Shown one piece after another: positions 1 through 7,613 of a stretch of 18,669 bases of DNA. Numbering within the stretch: position 1 is the first letter of the stretch; each line of letters starts with the position of its first letter. The notes below the pieces were generated by a model. It did not search any database and had not been told where the DNA came from. It saw only the letters and a program-made list of their open reading frames with translations. The translations under genes and the position numbers were made by a program. The stretch is taken from NCBI GenBank assembly GCA_024640835.1, contig JAHEEH010000001.1:1203-19871 (forward strand), read 5' to 3'. The DNA is from Bacteroidota bacterium. GTDB lineage: Bacteria > Bacteroidota > Rhodothermia > Rhodothermales > UBA10348.

Positions 1-2
1 GC

Positions 3-917
3 AAGGCTGTCGCAAGCGGACTGATCACCCGTCCCGACGGGTGTTACGTGGATGCGACCCTCGGCGGAGGGGGCCATACGGCCGCCCTGCTCGATGCGCT
101 GGTCGCCGGGGGTCGGGTCATCGCGATCGACCGGGATGCAGACTCCATCCGGGAAACGGAAGAGCGCCTTCCGCACGAGATCGAGCGGGAGCGGCTTCGG
201 CTTCTGCGGGGCAATTTCGCCGACCTCGAGGCACTGCTGTCGGGCATCGGCGAGAGCCGGGTGGACGGCCTGCTCATGGATCTCGGGGTGTCCTCGCATC
301 AGCTGGATCTGGGGTCGAGGGGCTTCAGCTTCCGGGCGGACGGACCCCTCGACATGCGCATGGACGACCGCGCGGGCGTGACCGCGGCGGACCTGGTGAA
401 CGGACTCGACGAGGCCGGCATCCGGCGTCTGATCCGGGTGTACGGCGAGGAGCCGTCGGCCGGTCGCATCGCCCGGGCCCTGGTCCGGGACAGACCGGTC
501 GCCACGACCTCCGAGCTCGCCGACACCGTGCGCTCCGCCATTCCCGGCGGCGCCCATGCGGCGAAGTCGCTCGCCCGGGTATTCCAGGCGCTCCGCATCG
601 TCGTCAACGGTGAGCTGGACGCGCTCGAGTCTGCCCTGAGGGCCGCCACGCGGCTGGTTCGAACGGGCGGTCGAATGATCGTGATCAGTTACCACTCCCT
701 CGAGGACCGCCGCGTGAAGCGGTACCTGAGATACGGCAACTTCGAGGGACGGCCCGTCCGTGACCTGTACGGAAACCTGGTCGCGCCCTGGAAGGAGATG
801 GACCGACACGCACTCGAGCCCGACGAAGCGGAGGTCCTCCGCAATCCCCGGGCCCGGAGCGCCCGCTTGCGCATCGCCGAACGTGTCCATGAAGGCCGAC
901 CCGAGGGGTCGGAGTGA
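3..917 (+). CDS. rsmH: 16S rRNA (cytosine(1402)-N(4))-methyltransferase RsmH, 5' end cut by window edge
   Basis: RsmH (MraW) uses S-adenosylmethionine to methylate N4 of C1402 in 16S rRNA, in the ribosomal decoding region. The reading frame is open from base 3. The first visible residues lead straight into the SAM-binding glycine motif YVDATLGGGGHT (bases 45 to 80), which normally lies near residue 30, so only some 10 to 20 N-terminal residues are missing. Other family marks are DLGVSSHQLD (about 279 to 308), GPLDMRMD (about 342 to 365) and YHSLEDRRVKR (about 688 to 722). The 304 visible residues fit a family of about 310 to 330. The TGA stop lies 4 bases before ftsL, the usual neighbour in dcw clusters. 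mraZ normally comes just upstream and would lie outside the window. Identity is secure; the true start is not visible. Confidence 0.97.
   Translation, partial: KAVASGLITRPDGCYVDATLGGGGHTAALLDALVAGGRVIAIDRDADSIRETEERLPHEIERERLRLLRGNFADLEALLSGIGESRVDGLLMDLGVSSHQLDLGSRGFSFRADGPLDMRMDDRAGVTAADLVNGLDEAGIRRLIRVYGEEPSAGRIARALVRDRPVATTSELADTVRSAIPGGAHAAKSLARVFQALRIVVNGELDALESALRAATRLVRTGGRMIVISYHSLEDRRVKRYLRYGNFEGRPVRDLYGNLVAPWKEMDRHALEPDEAEVLRNPRARSARLRIAERVHEGRPEGSE
911..914 (+). promoter_or_regulatory. Shine-Dalgarno-like GGAG for ftsL
   Basis: GGAG lies 7 bases before the ftsL ATG at 922, inside the last codons of rsmH. It supports that start over upstream in-frame GTG or ATG codons within rsmH. 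Confidence 0.5.
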
Positions 918-921
918 AGGA

Positions 922-1425
922 ATGGCCAGGTCCAATACCAGAAAGAGCACCCGGGCCGTGCGGTTCGTGAAGAACCCGCGTCCCACCTCGCGGCGGAGTG
1001 CGCCGAAGGTCCGCGCGCGCGCGCCACATGCGCGGGCGGTGGAGCCTGCAGCCACGCCCCGGTCGCGCGTCCCGGCGCAGGGCATGCCCGGATGGGGGGC
1101 GCTCGAGAAGGGCAACAGCCGCCCGGGCGCCAGGAAGGGCGGATGGGACGTCCTGCTCGACTCGGTTCCGACCATGCGCCTGTCGCTGTGGATTCTGAGC
1201 GTGGCCATCCTGGGCACCCTGTACGTGGGCCACGTCCACTCCACGCAGCAGCTGGCGGCCGCGGTCCAGGAGATGAGCGCAACGAATCTCTCGCTTCACC
1301 TCCGCTACAACCGCGTCAAGGGCGCCTTCGACCAGGCATCGGGACCGTCCGTCATCTACGAGCGGGCGAGACGACTCGGCCTCTCGGAATCGCTGCCCAA
1401 CGGCTTCCCCGTGATCATCGATTGA
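922..1425 (+). CDS. ftsL: FtsL-like bitopic division protein with basic N-terminal tail
   Basis: A 167-residue protein in the ftsL position between rsmH and the division PBP. It has one membrane segment at about residues 85 to 103 (LSLWILSVAILGTLYVG). A periplasmic part of about 60 residues follows, beginning with a helical stretch that could form a coiled coil and ending near a short GL-S-S-LP motif, as in FtsL/FtsB-type proteins. FtsL joins FtsB and FtsQ and helps activate FtsWI. Family sequences diverge strongly, so the assignment rests on topology and position. The cytoplasmic tail of about 80 residues is long and very basic: 19 Arg/Lys against 4 acidic residues, rich in Pro and Ala. The ATG at 922 is chosen because it follows GGAG and the rsmH stop; the frame stays open further upstream inside rsmH. 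Confidence 0.75.
   Translation: MARSNTRKSTRAVRFVKNPRPTSRRSAPKVRARAPHARAVEPAATPRSRVPAQGMPGWGALEKGNSRPGARKGGWDVLLDSVPTMRLSLWILSVAILGTLYVGHVHSTQQLAAAVQEMSATNLSLHLRYNRVKGAFDQASGPSVIYERARRLGLSESLPNGFPVIID
1012..1024 (+). repeat. Alternating CG run of 13 bases
   Basis: Bases 1012 to 1024 are strictly alternating C and G within the Arg/Ala-rich tail of ftsL. Such runs can adopt Z-DNA and are prone to slippage. Here it is most simply a result of coding Arg and Ala in a GC-rich genome. Confidence 0.5.
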
Positions 1426-1468
1426 TCCTGATCCGTGACCCCTCCACCCGATCTGCCGCGCGCCGCGC

Positions 1469-3550
1469 ATGCACGTGAAGGACGAAATACTTGCCCGGAT
1501 GTACGTGCTGCTGACGCTGCTGTCGGTGGTGCCACTGCTCGTGGCCGTCCAGGTGGTGCACGTGACGGTTCTGCAGGGTCCAGTCCTGCGGGAACAGGGC
1601 GAGCGACAGGCCACGAGCCAGTTGGCCGTTCCGGCCATGCGCGGAACCATCGTGGACCGGTACGGGCGGACGCTTGCCGTGAACACGGCCCGCTACGACA
1701 TCGCGGTCGATCCCACGATCGGCGGCTACGGGGCGAAGGCCCCCGCGTTCTTTGAACGACTGGCACGGATAACCGGAAAGACCCCCGGGCACTACCGGGC
1801 GACGGTCGCGGCCAGCGCGAGCCCGAAGTACGCGAGGCTGGAGCGCGGAATCGACGAGTCGGAGCTGGACGCGCTGAAGGAGATCGGCCTGCCGGGACTC
1901 ATCGTGGAGGGACGGTTCAGCCGCCGGTATACCTACGGACGATCGGCGGCGCACCTTCTCGGACACGTGGACACGGACCAGCACGGCATCGACGGAATCG
2001 AGTCGGTGTACGAGTCGATCCTGGCGGGCGTCGACGGGCGGCAGGCGGCACACCGCGACCGGCGCGGCGTGGCACGGGCTTCGGCCGAGGGCATGATCGT
2101 GGAGCCGGTCCACGGAGAAACGGTGGTCCTGACCATCGACCTCGTGCGCCAGGCGGTGCTGGAGGAGGAGCTGGCAAGGGGCGTCCAGGAGGCGGGAGCG
2201 AACTGGGGAGCGGCCGTCGCCATGGACCCGCGGACGGGCGAGATCCTGGCGCTCGCCAACGTGCCGACGTACGACGCGAATCGGCCGGGCTCGTTCTCCC
2301 ACGCGGAGCGGCGAAACCACGCCGTCACGGACCAGATCGAACCCGGCTCCACGTTCAAGCTCGTCACGGCGATCTCGGCGATCGAGGAAGACGTCGTGTC
2401 GCTCGAGGACAGCGTGGAGACGGGTGACGGCTGGATCGTGATGCAGGGACGCACCATCCGCGACACGCATGCGCTCGGCACGGTCACGTTCAAGGACGTG
2501 ATCGCGCATTCATCGAACGTCGGGGCCGCCATCATCTCGCGGCGGCTCGATCCCGTCGACTTCCATCGGCACGCCCGTGCGCTCGGTTTTGGCCGGAAGA
2601 CCGGCATCGACCTGCCGGGCGAGGCGACAGGCGTGCTCAAGGACCCGTCCGAATGGTCGGGAACGAGCCTGGCGTCCATGAGCTACGGGTACGAGGTCGC
2701 GGCCTCTCCGCTCCAGGTGCTGACGGCCTACGCGGCCCTGGCCAACGGGGGGACGCTGGTGCAGCCGTACCTGGTCGCCGAGCGGAGGGATGCCCGGGGC
2801 AACCGGGTGTGGACGGCGTCGCAGGATTCCATGCGCCGTGCGTTCCGCACCTCCACGGCGCGGAAGCTCCTGCCTGCTTTCGAGCAGGTCGTGATCGACG
2901 GATCGGGCAAGGAGGCCCGCGTGCCCGGAGTGCGCATCGCGGGCAAGACCGGAACCTCCCGGAAGGTGACGGACGGATCGTACGCTCCGGGCGCCTACCT
3001 GGCGTCCTTCGTGGGCTTCTACCCGGTCGAGGATCCCCGGGTAGCCCTGATCGTCGTGCTCGACGAGCCCCGGGGCAACTACTACGGAGGATCCGCGGCG
3101 GCCCCGGTGTTCCGCGAAACGGTGCGCCGGTGGCTTGCGACCACGGACGATGCGCCGGTCACCACGCTTGCCCTGGCGCCCGATGCGGATACGGTCGAAT
3201 TCCCTGCGCCGGGCGTCGTGAAGATGCCGGTGTCGCTCGCGACGGAACGGGTCAGGGCTTCGGGACTCCGCCCCTCCGGTTCGGACGACGGGGAGATGCG
3301 ACTGGTCTCGGAGCAGCGCCCGCCGGCGGGCGAGCCGGTACGCCAGGGCGAGCGCGTACGGCTCAAGTCCGAGACGGAGCTCGAACCCGGCACCATGCCG
3401 GACCTGCGGCGGATGACCGTCCGGGAGGCCGTCTGGTGGCTTTCCTCCCTGGGCGTGACCCCGCGCGTCGAGGGTTCCGGCATCGTGCGGAGCCAATCTC
3501 CCAATCCCGGTGCGCCGCTCGGCCGGATCGCGGTCCTTCGATGCCGCTGA
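1469..3550 (+). CDS. ftsI: Division-specific class B penicillin-binding protein (FtsI/PBP3 type) with C-terminal PASTA repeats
   Basis: This D,D-transpeptidase crosslinks septal peptidoglycan as partner of FtsW. In its 693 residues: a short cytoplasmic start, one membrane anchor (about 12 to 31), a dimerisation/pedestal domain starting around RGTIVDRYGRTLA (58 to 70), and a transpeptidase domain. The catalytic motifs are STFK with nucleophile Ser294 (294 to 297), SSN (348 to 350) and KTGTS (493 to 497). The tail holds one clear PASTA repeat (about 641 to 692, MPDLRRMTVREA onward) and a more divergent one before it (about 585 to 637). The ATG at 1469 lacks a Shine-Dalgarno sequence, but the resulting MHVKDEILAR start matches how Bacteroidota-type homologues begin. 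A 43-base gap separates it from ftsL; murE follows after 4 bases. Enzyme class is certain; the division role follows from context. Confidence 0.96.
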   Translation: MHVKDEILARMYVLLTLLSVVPLLVAVQVVHVTVLQGPVLREQGERQATSQLAVPAMRGTIVDRYGRTLAVNTARYDIAVDPTIGGYGAKAPAFFERLARITGKTPGHYRATVAASASPKYARLERGIDESELDALKEIGLPGLIVEGRFSRRYTYGRSAAHLLGHVDTDQHGIDGIESVYESILAGVDGRQAAHRDRRGVARASAEGMIVEPVHGETVVLTIDLVRQAVLEEELARGVQEAGANWGAAVAMDPRTGEILALANVPTYDANRPGSFSHAERRNHAVTDQIEPGSTFKLVTAISAIEEDVVSLEDSVETGDGWIVMQGRTIRDTHALGTVTFKDVIAHSSNVGAAIISRRLDPVDFHRHARALGFGRKTGIDLPGEATGVLKDPSEWSGTSLASMSYGYEVAASPLQVLTAYAALANGGTLVQPYLVAERRDARGNRVWTASQDSMRRAFRTSTARKLLPAFEQVVIDGSGKEARVPGVRIAGKTGTSRKVTDGSYAPGAYLASFVGFYPVEDPRVALIVVLDEPRGNYYGGSAAAPVFRETVRRWLATTDDAPVTTLALAPDADTVEFPAPGVVKMPVSLATERVRASGLRPSGSDDGEMRLVSEQRPPAGEPVRQGERVRLKSETELEPGTMPDLRRMTVREAVWWLSSLGVTPRVEGSGIVRSQSPNPGAPLGRIAVLRCR

Positions 3551-3554
3551 TGCC

Positions 3555-5057
3555 ATGAACGGACGTTCCGTGCCTCAATCCTTCTCCCCGCAGCCCCTGG
3601 CGGCCCTGGTGGACCGGCTCGGCAGGGCCGGGCTCCTCGTGGGCGTCGAGGATGCGGCGGAAGCGGTCATAGACCGCCTGGCGTTCGACAGCCGGGAGGT
3701 CGGGCCTGGAGGGCTGTTCGTCGCCGTTCGTGGCGATCGGACCGACGGCCACCTGTTCATTGACAAGGCTGTTCAAAACGGAGCCACCGCCATCGCATGC
3801 GAGGCGGCGCCGGAGGCCGACTGGCCATCCGGCGTCGCCCGCGTGCGGGTGAGCGATTCAAGGCGCGCGCTCGCCGAGCTGGCCTGCGCCGCCTTCGGAG
3901 ACCCGAGCCGGGAGATTCGCACGATCGGCGTGACGGGGACCAACGGAAAGACGACGACGGCCTGGCTGTGCGCCCAGGCGCTCGATCACGTGGGCGTTCC
4001 CTGCGGATTCCTGGGCACGCTGGGAAAGGGGCGGGTCCACGAGCTGGATCCCACCTCGCACACGACTCCCGATTCCGTGACCCTGCAGTCCTTCTTCCGC
4101 CGACTGGCGGACGACGGGTGCGGGGCCGTGGCCCTCGAGGTGTCCTCGCATGCGCTCGTGCAGCAGCGTGTTCACGGTACCCGTTTCGACGTGGGAGTCT
4201 TCACCAACCTGACGCGGGATCACCTCGACTACCACCGGGATTTCGAATCGTACGCGTCGGCCAAGCGCATCCTGTTCCAATCGATGTCGGCCGATGCGAC
4301 GGCCGTCGTGAATGCGGACGACCCGTCCGTGGCGTCCGTCGCAGCGGGGACGCCACCCAGGATGCTGCGCTACGGGACCGCGACGGATGCGGACATCCGC
4401 TACGCGGTTCGGGAGGACACCATCGGGGGGCTGCGCCTCCAGCTGGACGGACACGACCGGCGTTTCCGCCTGTCGGGCGCCTTCAACGCCTCCAACATCG
4501 CGGCCGCCTACTCGGCCCTGGTGTCGCTCGGCATGTCCGGAGAGGACGCGGCGGACGGCCTGGCGGCGGCGGGCCCGGCTCCCGGTCGTTTCGAGCCGGT
4601 CGTCGCGCCAGGACACGCGGATTTCCTGGTGGACTACGCCCATACGCCCGACGCGCTGCACCACGCACTCCGGGCCGCGCGGACGCTCGTCGGTCCCGAA
4701 GGAAGACTCTGGTGCGTGTTCGGGTGCGGAGGGGATCGGGATGCGGGAAAGAGGCCCCAGATGGGCGCCGTCGCCGAGGCGGCGGCCGACCACGTGGTGG
4801 TGACGAGCGACAATCCGCGCACGGAAGTCCCGGAAGCGATCATGGAGGACATCCGCTCGGGCATGTCCCGACCGGACGAAGCCCTCTGGATCGTCGACCG
4901 ACGGGCGGCCCTCCGGGAGGCCGCGAATCGGGCGGGCGAAGCCGACGTGATCCTCGTCGCCGGGAAGGGCCACGAGACCTGGCAGGTCGTGGGCGAGCAG
5001 CGGGTGCCGTTCGACGACCGTCTCGAGATCCTGGAAGCCTGCCGGGAGGTGGCCTGA
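3555..5057 (+). CDS. murE: UDP-N-acetylmuramoyl-L-alanyl-D-glutamate--2,6-diaminopimelate ligase
   Basis: MurE adds the third stem-peptide residue to UDP-MurNAc-L-Ala-D-Glu in the cytoplasm, using ATP. From the ATG at 3555 the protein is 500 residues, the usual length. Visible motifs are the P-loop TGTNGKTT (127 to 134), EVSSHAL (195 to 201), FTNLTRDHLDYH (216 to 227), a lysine in SYASAKRILF (Lys237) in the position normally carbamylated, the C-terminal-domain FGCGGDRDAGKRP (389 to 401), DNPRTE (419 to 424) and KGHE (471 to 474). DNPR is the established signature for meso-diaminopimelate rather than lysine. A GTG at 3510 would overlap ftsI by 41 bases and is less likely than the ATG 4 bases past the ftsI stop. 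No murF follows; mraY starts 3 bases downstream. Confidence 0.97.
   Translation: MNGRSVPQSFSPQPLAALVDRLGRAGLLVGVEDAAEAVIDRLAFDSREVGPGGLFVAVRGDRTDGHLFIDKAVQNGATAIACEAAPEADWPSGVARVRVSDSRRALAELACAAFGDPSREIRTIGVTGTNGKTTTAWLCAQALDHVGVPCGFLGTLGKGRVHELDPTSHTTPDSVTLQSFFRRLADDGCGAVALEVSSHALVQQRVHGTRFDVGVFTNLTRDHLDYHRDFESYASAKRILFQSMSADATAVVNADDPSVASVAAGTPPRMLRYGTATDADIRYAVREDTIGGLRLQLDGHDRRFRLSGAFNASNIAAAYSALVSLGMSGEDAADGLAAAGPAPGRFEPVVAPGHADFLVDYAHTPDALHHALRAARTLVGPEGRLWCVFGCGGDRDAGKRPQMGAVAEAAADHVVVTSDNPRTEVPEAIMEDIRSGMSRPDEALWIVDRRAALREAANRAGEADVILVAGKGHETWQVVGEQRVPFDDRLEILEACREVA
5045..5050 (+). promoter_or_regulatory. Shine-Dalgarno GGAGGT for mraY
   Basis: GGAGGT sits in the last murE codons, 10 bases before the mraY ATG. 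It is one of the few strong ribosome-binding sites in the cluster and fixes this start. Confidence 0.55.
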
Positions 5058-5060
5058 CCC

Positions 5061-6218
5061 ATGCTGTACTACCTCCTCACCTGGCTCGAAAGGGAATTCC
5101 AGCCGCCCGGCTTCCAGGCGTTCGAGTTCATCACGGTCCGTGCGTCGCTGGCCGCCATCACGGCGCTGTTCATTTCGCTGATCATCGGAAGGCGCATCAT
5201 CCGCTGGCTGGAGCGGCAGCAGATCGGCGAGAAGATCCGGGAAGGTGAGGACGCGGGCGCGGTGGACCACTCGCACAAGGCGGGGACCCCCACGATGGGC
5301 GGGCTCATCATCCTCTTTGCCGTGCTCGGGTCCACGATTCTCTGGGGCGCGATCGGCGAGGTGTACGTCTGGCTGATCGTGGTCGCCACCGCGTGGATGG
5401 GCGCGTTCGGTTTCGCGGACGATTACATCAAGGTCGTCAAGCGGGACAAGAGCGGACTTCCGGCACGCATCAAGCTGATCGGCCAGGTCACGCTGGGGCT
5501 CTTCGTCGGCTGCGTGCTCTACTTCCACCCCGTCTTCCGGGAGATCCACACGCTCACGTACCTGCCGTTCGTGGCCGACGAGACCCTGGACTACAACCTC
5601 TTCGGCCACTGGTTCGGAGGCGTGGACCTGGGCTGGCTCATCTACATCCCGGTCGTCGTCTTCATCATCACGGCGCTTTCGAACGCCGTGAATCTCACGG
5701 ACGGTCTCGACGGTCTCGCGGCCGGCGTCACCGGGATCGTGGCGCTCGGTCTCACGGCACTCGCCTACATCGCGGGCAACGCGGTGTTCGCCGGATTCCT
5801 CAACGAAATGATGCTGCCGGGCGCCGGCGAGCTGACGGTATTCTCGACGGCCCTGGCGGCCGCGTGCTTCGGCTTCCTCTGGTACAACGGGTACCCCGCC
5901 CAGGTCTTCATGGGCGACACGGGCGCCCTTTCCCTGGGCGCTGCGGTCGGCACGATGACCCTGCTGGTCCGCAAGGAGCTGCTGCTTCCGCTGCTTGCGG
6001 CCGTGTTCTTCCTCGAGTCGGTCTCGGTGATCATCCAGACGACCTGGTTCCGGCACACCCGGCGAAAGACCGGCACCGGGCGGCGGGTCTTCAGGATGGC
6101 GCCCCTGCACCATCACTTCGAGGTCGGAGGAATGCACGAGGCGAAGATCGTCGTGCGCTTCTGGCTCGTCACGGCCTTCACCGTCATCGCCACGCTCCTC
6201 ATCCTGCGCATCCGGTAA
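5061..6218 (+). CDS. mraY: Phospho-N-acetylmuramoyl-pentapeptide-transferase (lipid I synthase)
   Basis: MraY moves phospho-MurNAc-pentapeptide from UDP onto undecaprenyl phosphate at the inner membrane, making lipid I. The 385-residue protein is strongly hydrophobic with about ten membrane segments. Family landmarks are KAGTPTMGG (73 to 81), the paired aspartates in GFADDYIKVVKRDKSG (117 to 132; Asp120, Asp121), NLTDGLDGLAAG (211 to 222), FMGDTGALSLG (283 to 293; Asp286) and the histidine cluster APLHHHFE (347 to 354). It is about 25 residues longer than the E. coli enzyme, mainly through an exported loop around 155 to 190, which I recall as common in Bacteroidota-type MraY. It lies between murE and murD with 3-base gaps on both sides, so translational coupling is likely. 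Confidence 0.98.
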   Translation: MLYYLLTWLEREFQPPGFQAFEFITVRASLAAITALFISLIIGRRIIRWLERQQIGEKIREGEDAGAVDHSHKAGTPTMGGLIILFAVLGSTILWGAIGEVYVWLIVVATAWMGAFGFADDYIKVVKRDKSGLPARIKLIGQVTLGLFVGCVLYFHPVFREIHTLTYLPFVADETLDYNLFGHWFGGVDLGWLIYIPVVVFIITALSNAVNLTDGLDGLAAGVTGIVALGLTALAYIAGNAVFAGFLNEMMLPGAGELTVFSTALAAACFGFLWYNGYPAQVFMGDTGALSLGAAVGTMTLLVRKELLLPLLAAVFFLESVSVIIQTTWFRHTRRKTGTGRRVFRMAPLHHHFEVGGMHEAKIVVRFWLVTAFTVIATLLILRIR

Positions 6219-6221
6219 TCC

Positions 6222-7610
6222 ATGATCGCCCCGCTTGCCGAGATGACCCCCTCGAGACTGCGCCACGAGTCCGTGAGCGTCGTGGGAGCGGCACGTTCCG
6301 GCGTGGCCGTGTCCCTGCTCCTCGCAGGGAACGGCGCGCGGGTGTTCGTCACGGAGCGGAACGAAATCCCGAGCGCCACGGCGGACCTGCTTTCCAGTCA
6401 CGGTGTGAAGACGGAATCGGGCGGCCACTCCGACCGCGCCCTGGGCGCCGACCTGCTGGTCGTGAGCCCGGGCGTTCCGACCACCGCTCCGCTGGTCATG
6501 GCGGCCATGGAGCGCGGCATCCCCGTCCGGTCCGAGCTCGAGGTCGCCTCGTGGTACTGCGAGGCACCGATCGTCGCGGTCACGGGCTCGAACGGGAAGA
6601 CCACCACCACCTCGCTCATCGGCCACACGTTCCGTTCGGCCGGGCGCACGACCTGGGTGGCGGGCAACATCGGTCTCCCCTTCTCTTCGGTCGCCACCCG
6701 GGCGACGAAGAACGACGTGGTGGTGCTGGAAGTATCGAGCTTTCAGCTGGACCACACGGACCGCTTCCGGCCCCGCGTCTCGGTGCTTCTGAACGTCACG
6801 CCGGACCACCTGGACCGGTACGGCAACGACGTGGACGCCTACGCCGCGGCCAAGCTGCGCATCGCCGAACGGCAGCAGGCCGGCGATGCGGTGATCTTCA
6901 ACGCGGACGACCCGGTGCTCGACCGCTTCGCACGGAAACTGGTCGAGGGGGCGGGACCGACGCCCCTCGGCTTCACGCTTGGGCAACCCGACTCCCGATC
7001 GGCGGCATGGGTCGAGGAGGGACGGATCAGGCTCAAAACCCAGGATTCAACGGAGGACTTGATGAGGGCAGAAGAGTTGGCGCTGAGAGGCAGGCACAAT
7101 CTGTACAACTCGCTGGCGGCGGCGGTGGCCGCACGCGTGATGGAGGTGCGCAGCGACGTCGTGCGGGCGAGCCTGATGTCCTTCGAGGGGATACCACACC
7201 GGTTGGAGCAGGTGCGCGAAATCGACGGCGTGAAGTACGTGAACGATTCCAAGGCGACGAACGTCAACGCGGTCTGGTATGCACTCGAGAGCTTCCGCGA
7301 GCCGGTGATCCTCATCGCGGGTGGGCGCGACAAGGGCAATGACTACGAGCCGCTGAAGCGGATCGTCGAGGATCGGGTCCGGGTGCTCCTGGCGATCGGT
7401 GAAAGCGCGGATCGCGTGAGCCGGGAGCTGGGACCGCGGGCGGACGAGAGCTACCGGGCGGGCACGCTGGACGACGCCGTACAGATGGCGCGCACCCTCG
7501 CGCGCTCGGGCGAAGTGGTCCTGCTGAGCCCCGCATGCGCCAGCTTCGACCAGTTCGACAACTTCGAGCATCGCGGAGACACGTTTCGTCGGCTGGTCGC
7601 CGACCTGTAA
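6222..7610 (+). CDS. murD: UDP-N-acetylmuramoyl-L-alanine--D-glutamate ligase
   Basis: MurD adds D-glutamate to UDP-MurNAc-L-Ala in the cytoplasm. The 462-residue protein shows an N-terminal Rossmann-like domain (VVGAARSGVA, 20 to 29), the ATP P-loop TGSNGKTTT (121 to 129), EVSSFQLD (170 to 177), NVTPDHLDRY (191 to 200), a probable carbamylated lysine (Lys211, in AAAKLR), and C-terminal-domain motifs NDSKATN (341 to 347), IAGGRDKG (365 to 372) and LSPACASFDQF (435 to 445). These order and spacing features separate it from MurC and MurE. The start at 6222 is 3 bases past the mraY stop and has no Shine-Dalgarno sequence; an ATG at 6243 (Met8) is a possible alternative. ftsW follows after 3 bases. 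Bases 7021 to 7100, between the central and C-terminal domains, are less GC-rich (about 55%) but still code for a plausible MurD linker. Confidence 0.97.
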   Translation: MIAPLAEMTPSRLRHESVSVVGAARSGVAVSLLLAGNGARVFVTERNEIPSATADLLSSHGVKTESGGHSDRALGADLLVVSPGVPTTAPLVMAAMERGIPVRSELEVASWYCEAPIVAVTGSNGKTTTTSLIGHTFRSAGRTTWVAGNIGLPFSSVATRATKNDVVVLEVSSFQLDHTDRFRPRVSVLLNVTPDHLDRYGNDVDAYAAAKLRIAERQQAGDAVIFNADDPVLDRFARKLVEGAGPTPLGFTLGQPDSRSAAWVEEGRIRLKTQDSTEDLMRAEELALRGRHNLYNSLAAAVAARVMEVRSDVVRASLMSFEGIPHRLEQVREIDGVKYVNDSKATNVNAVWYALESFREPVILIAGGRDKGNDYEPLKRIVEDRVRVLLAIGESADRVSRELGPRADESYRAGTLDDAVQMARTLARSGEVVLLSPACASFDQFDNFEHRGDTFRRLVADL

Positions 7611-7613
7611 GCC

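Noticed and set aside
1413..1427. Inverted repeat GATCA/TGATC at the end of ftsL
   Set aside because: Only a 5-bp A/T-containing stem overlapping the stop codon, no T-run; most likely chance.
3510..3554. Upstream GTG start for murE overlapping ftsI
   Set aside because: The ATG at 3555 fits the cluster's stop-4-bases-start pattern and gives the standard length; the extra 15 residues overlap the PBP C-terminus.
3760..3765. TTGACA promoter-like -35 element inside murE
   Set aside because: No matching -10 box at 16 to 18 bases downstream, and it is inside coding sequence.
3858..6986. Very long open frame on the - strand (over 1000 codons) across murE, mraY and murD
   Set aside because: It mirrors three well-supported genes and is rich in Arg, His, Asp and Gly with no recognisable domain; long antisense frames are expected in GC-rich coding DNA.
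7021..7100. Lower-GC patch in murD as a sign of insertion or transfer
   Set aside because: The frame is unbroken and the encoded residues fit the normal MurD linker to the C-terminal domain.
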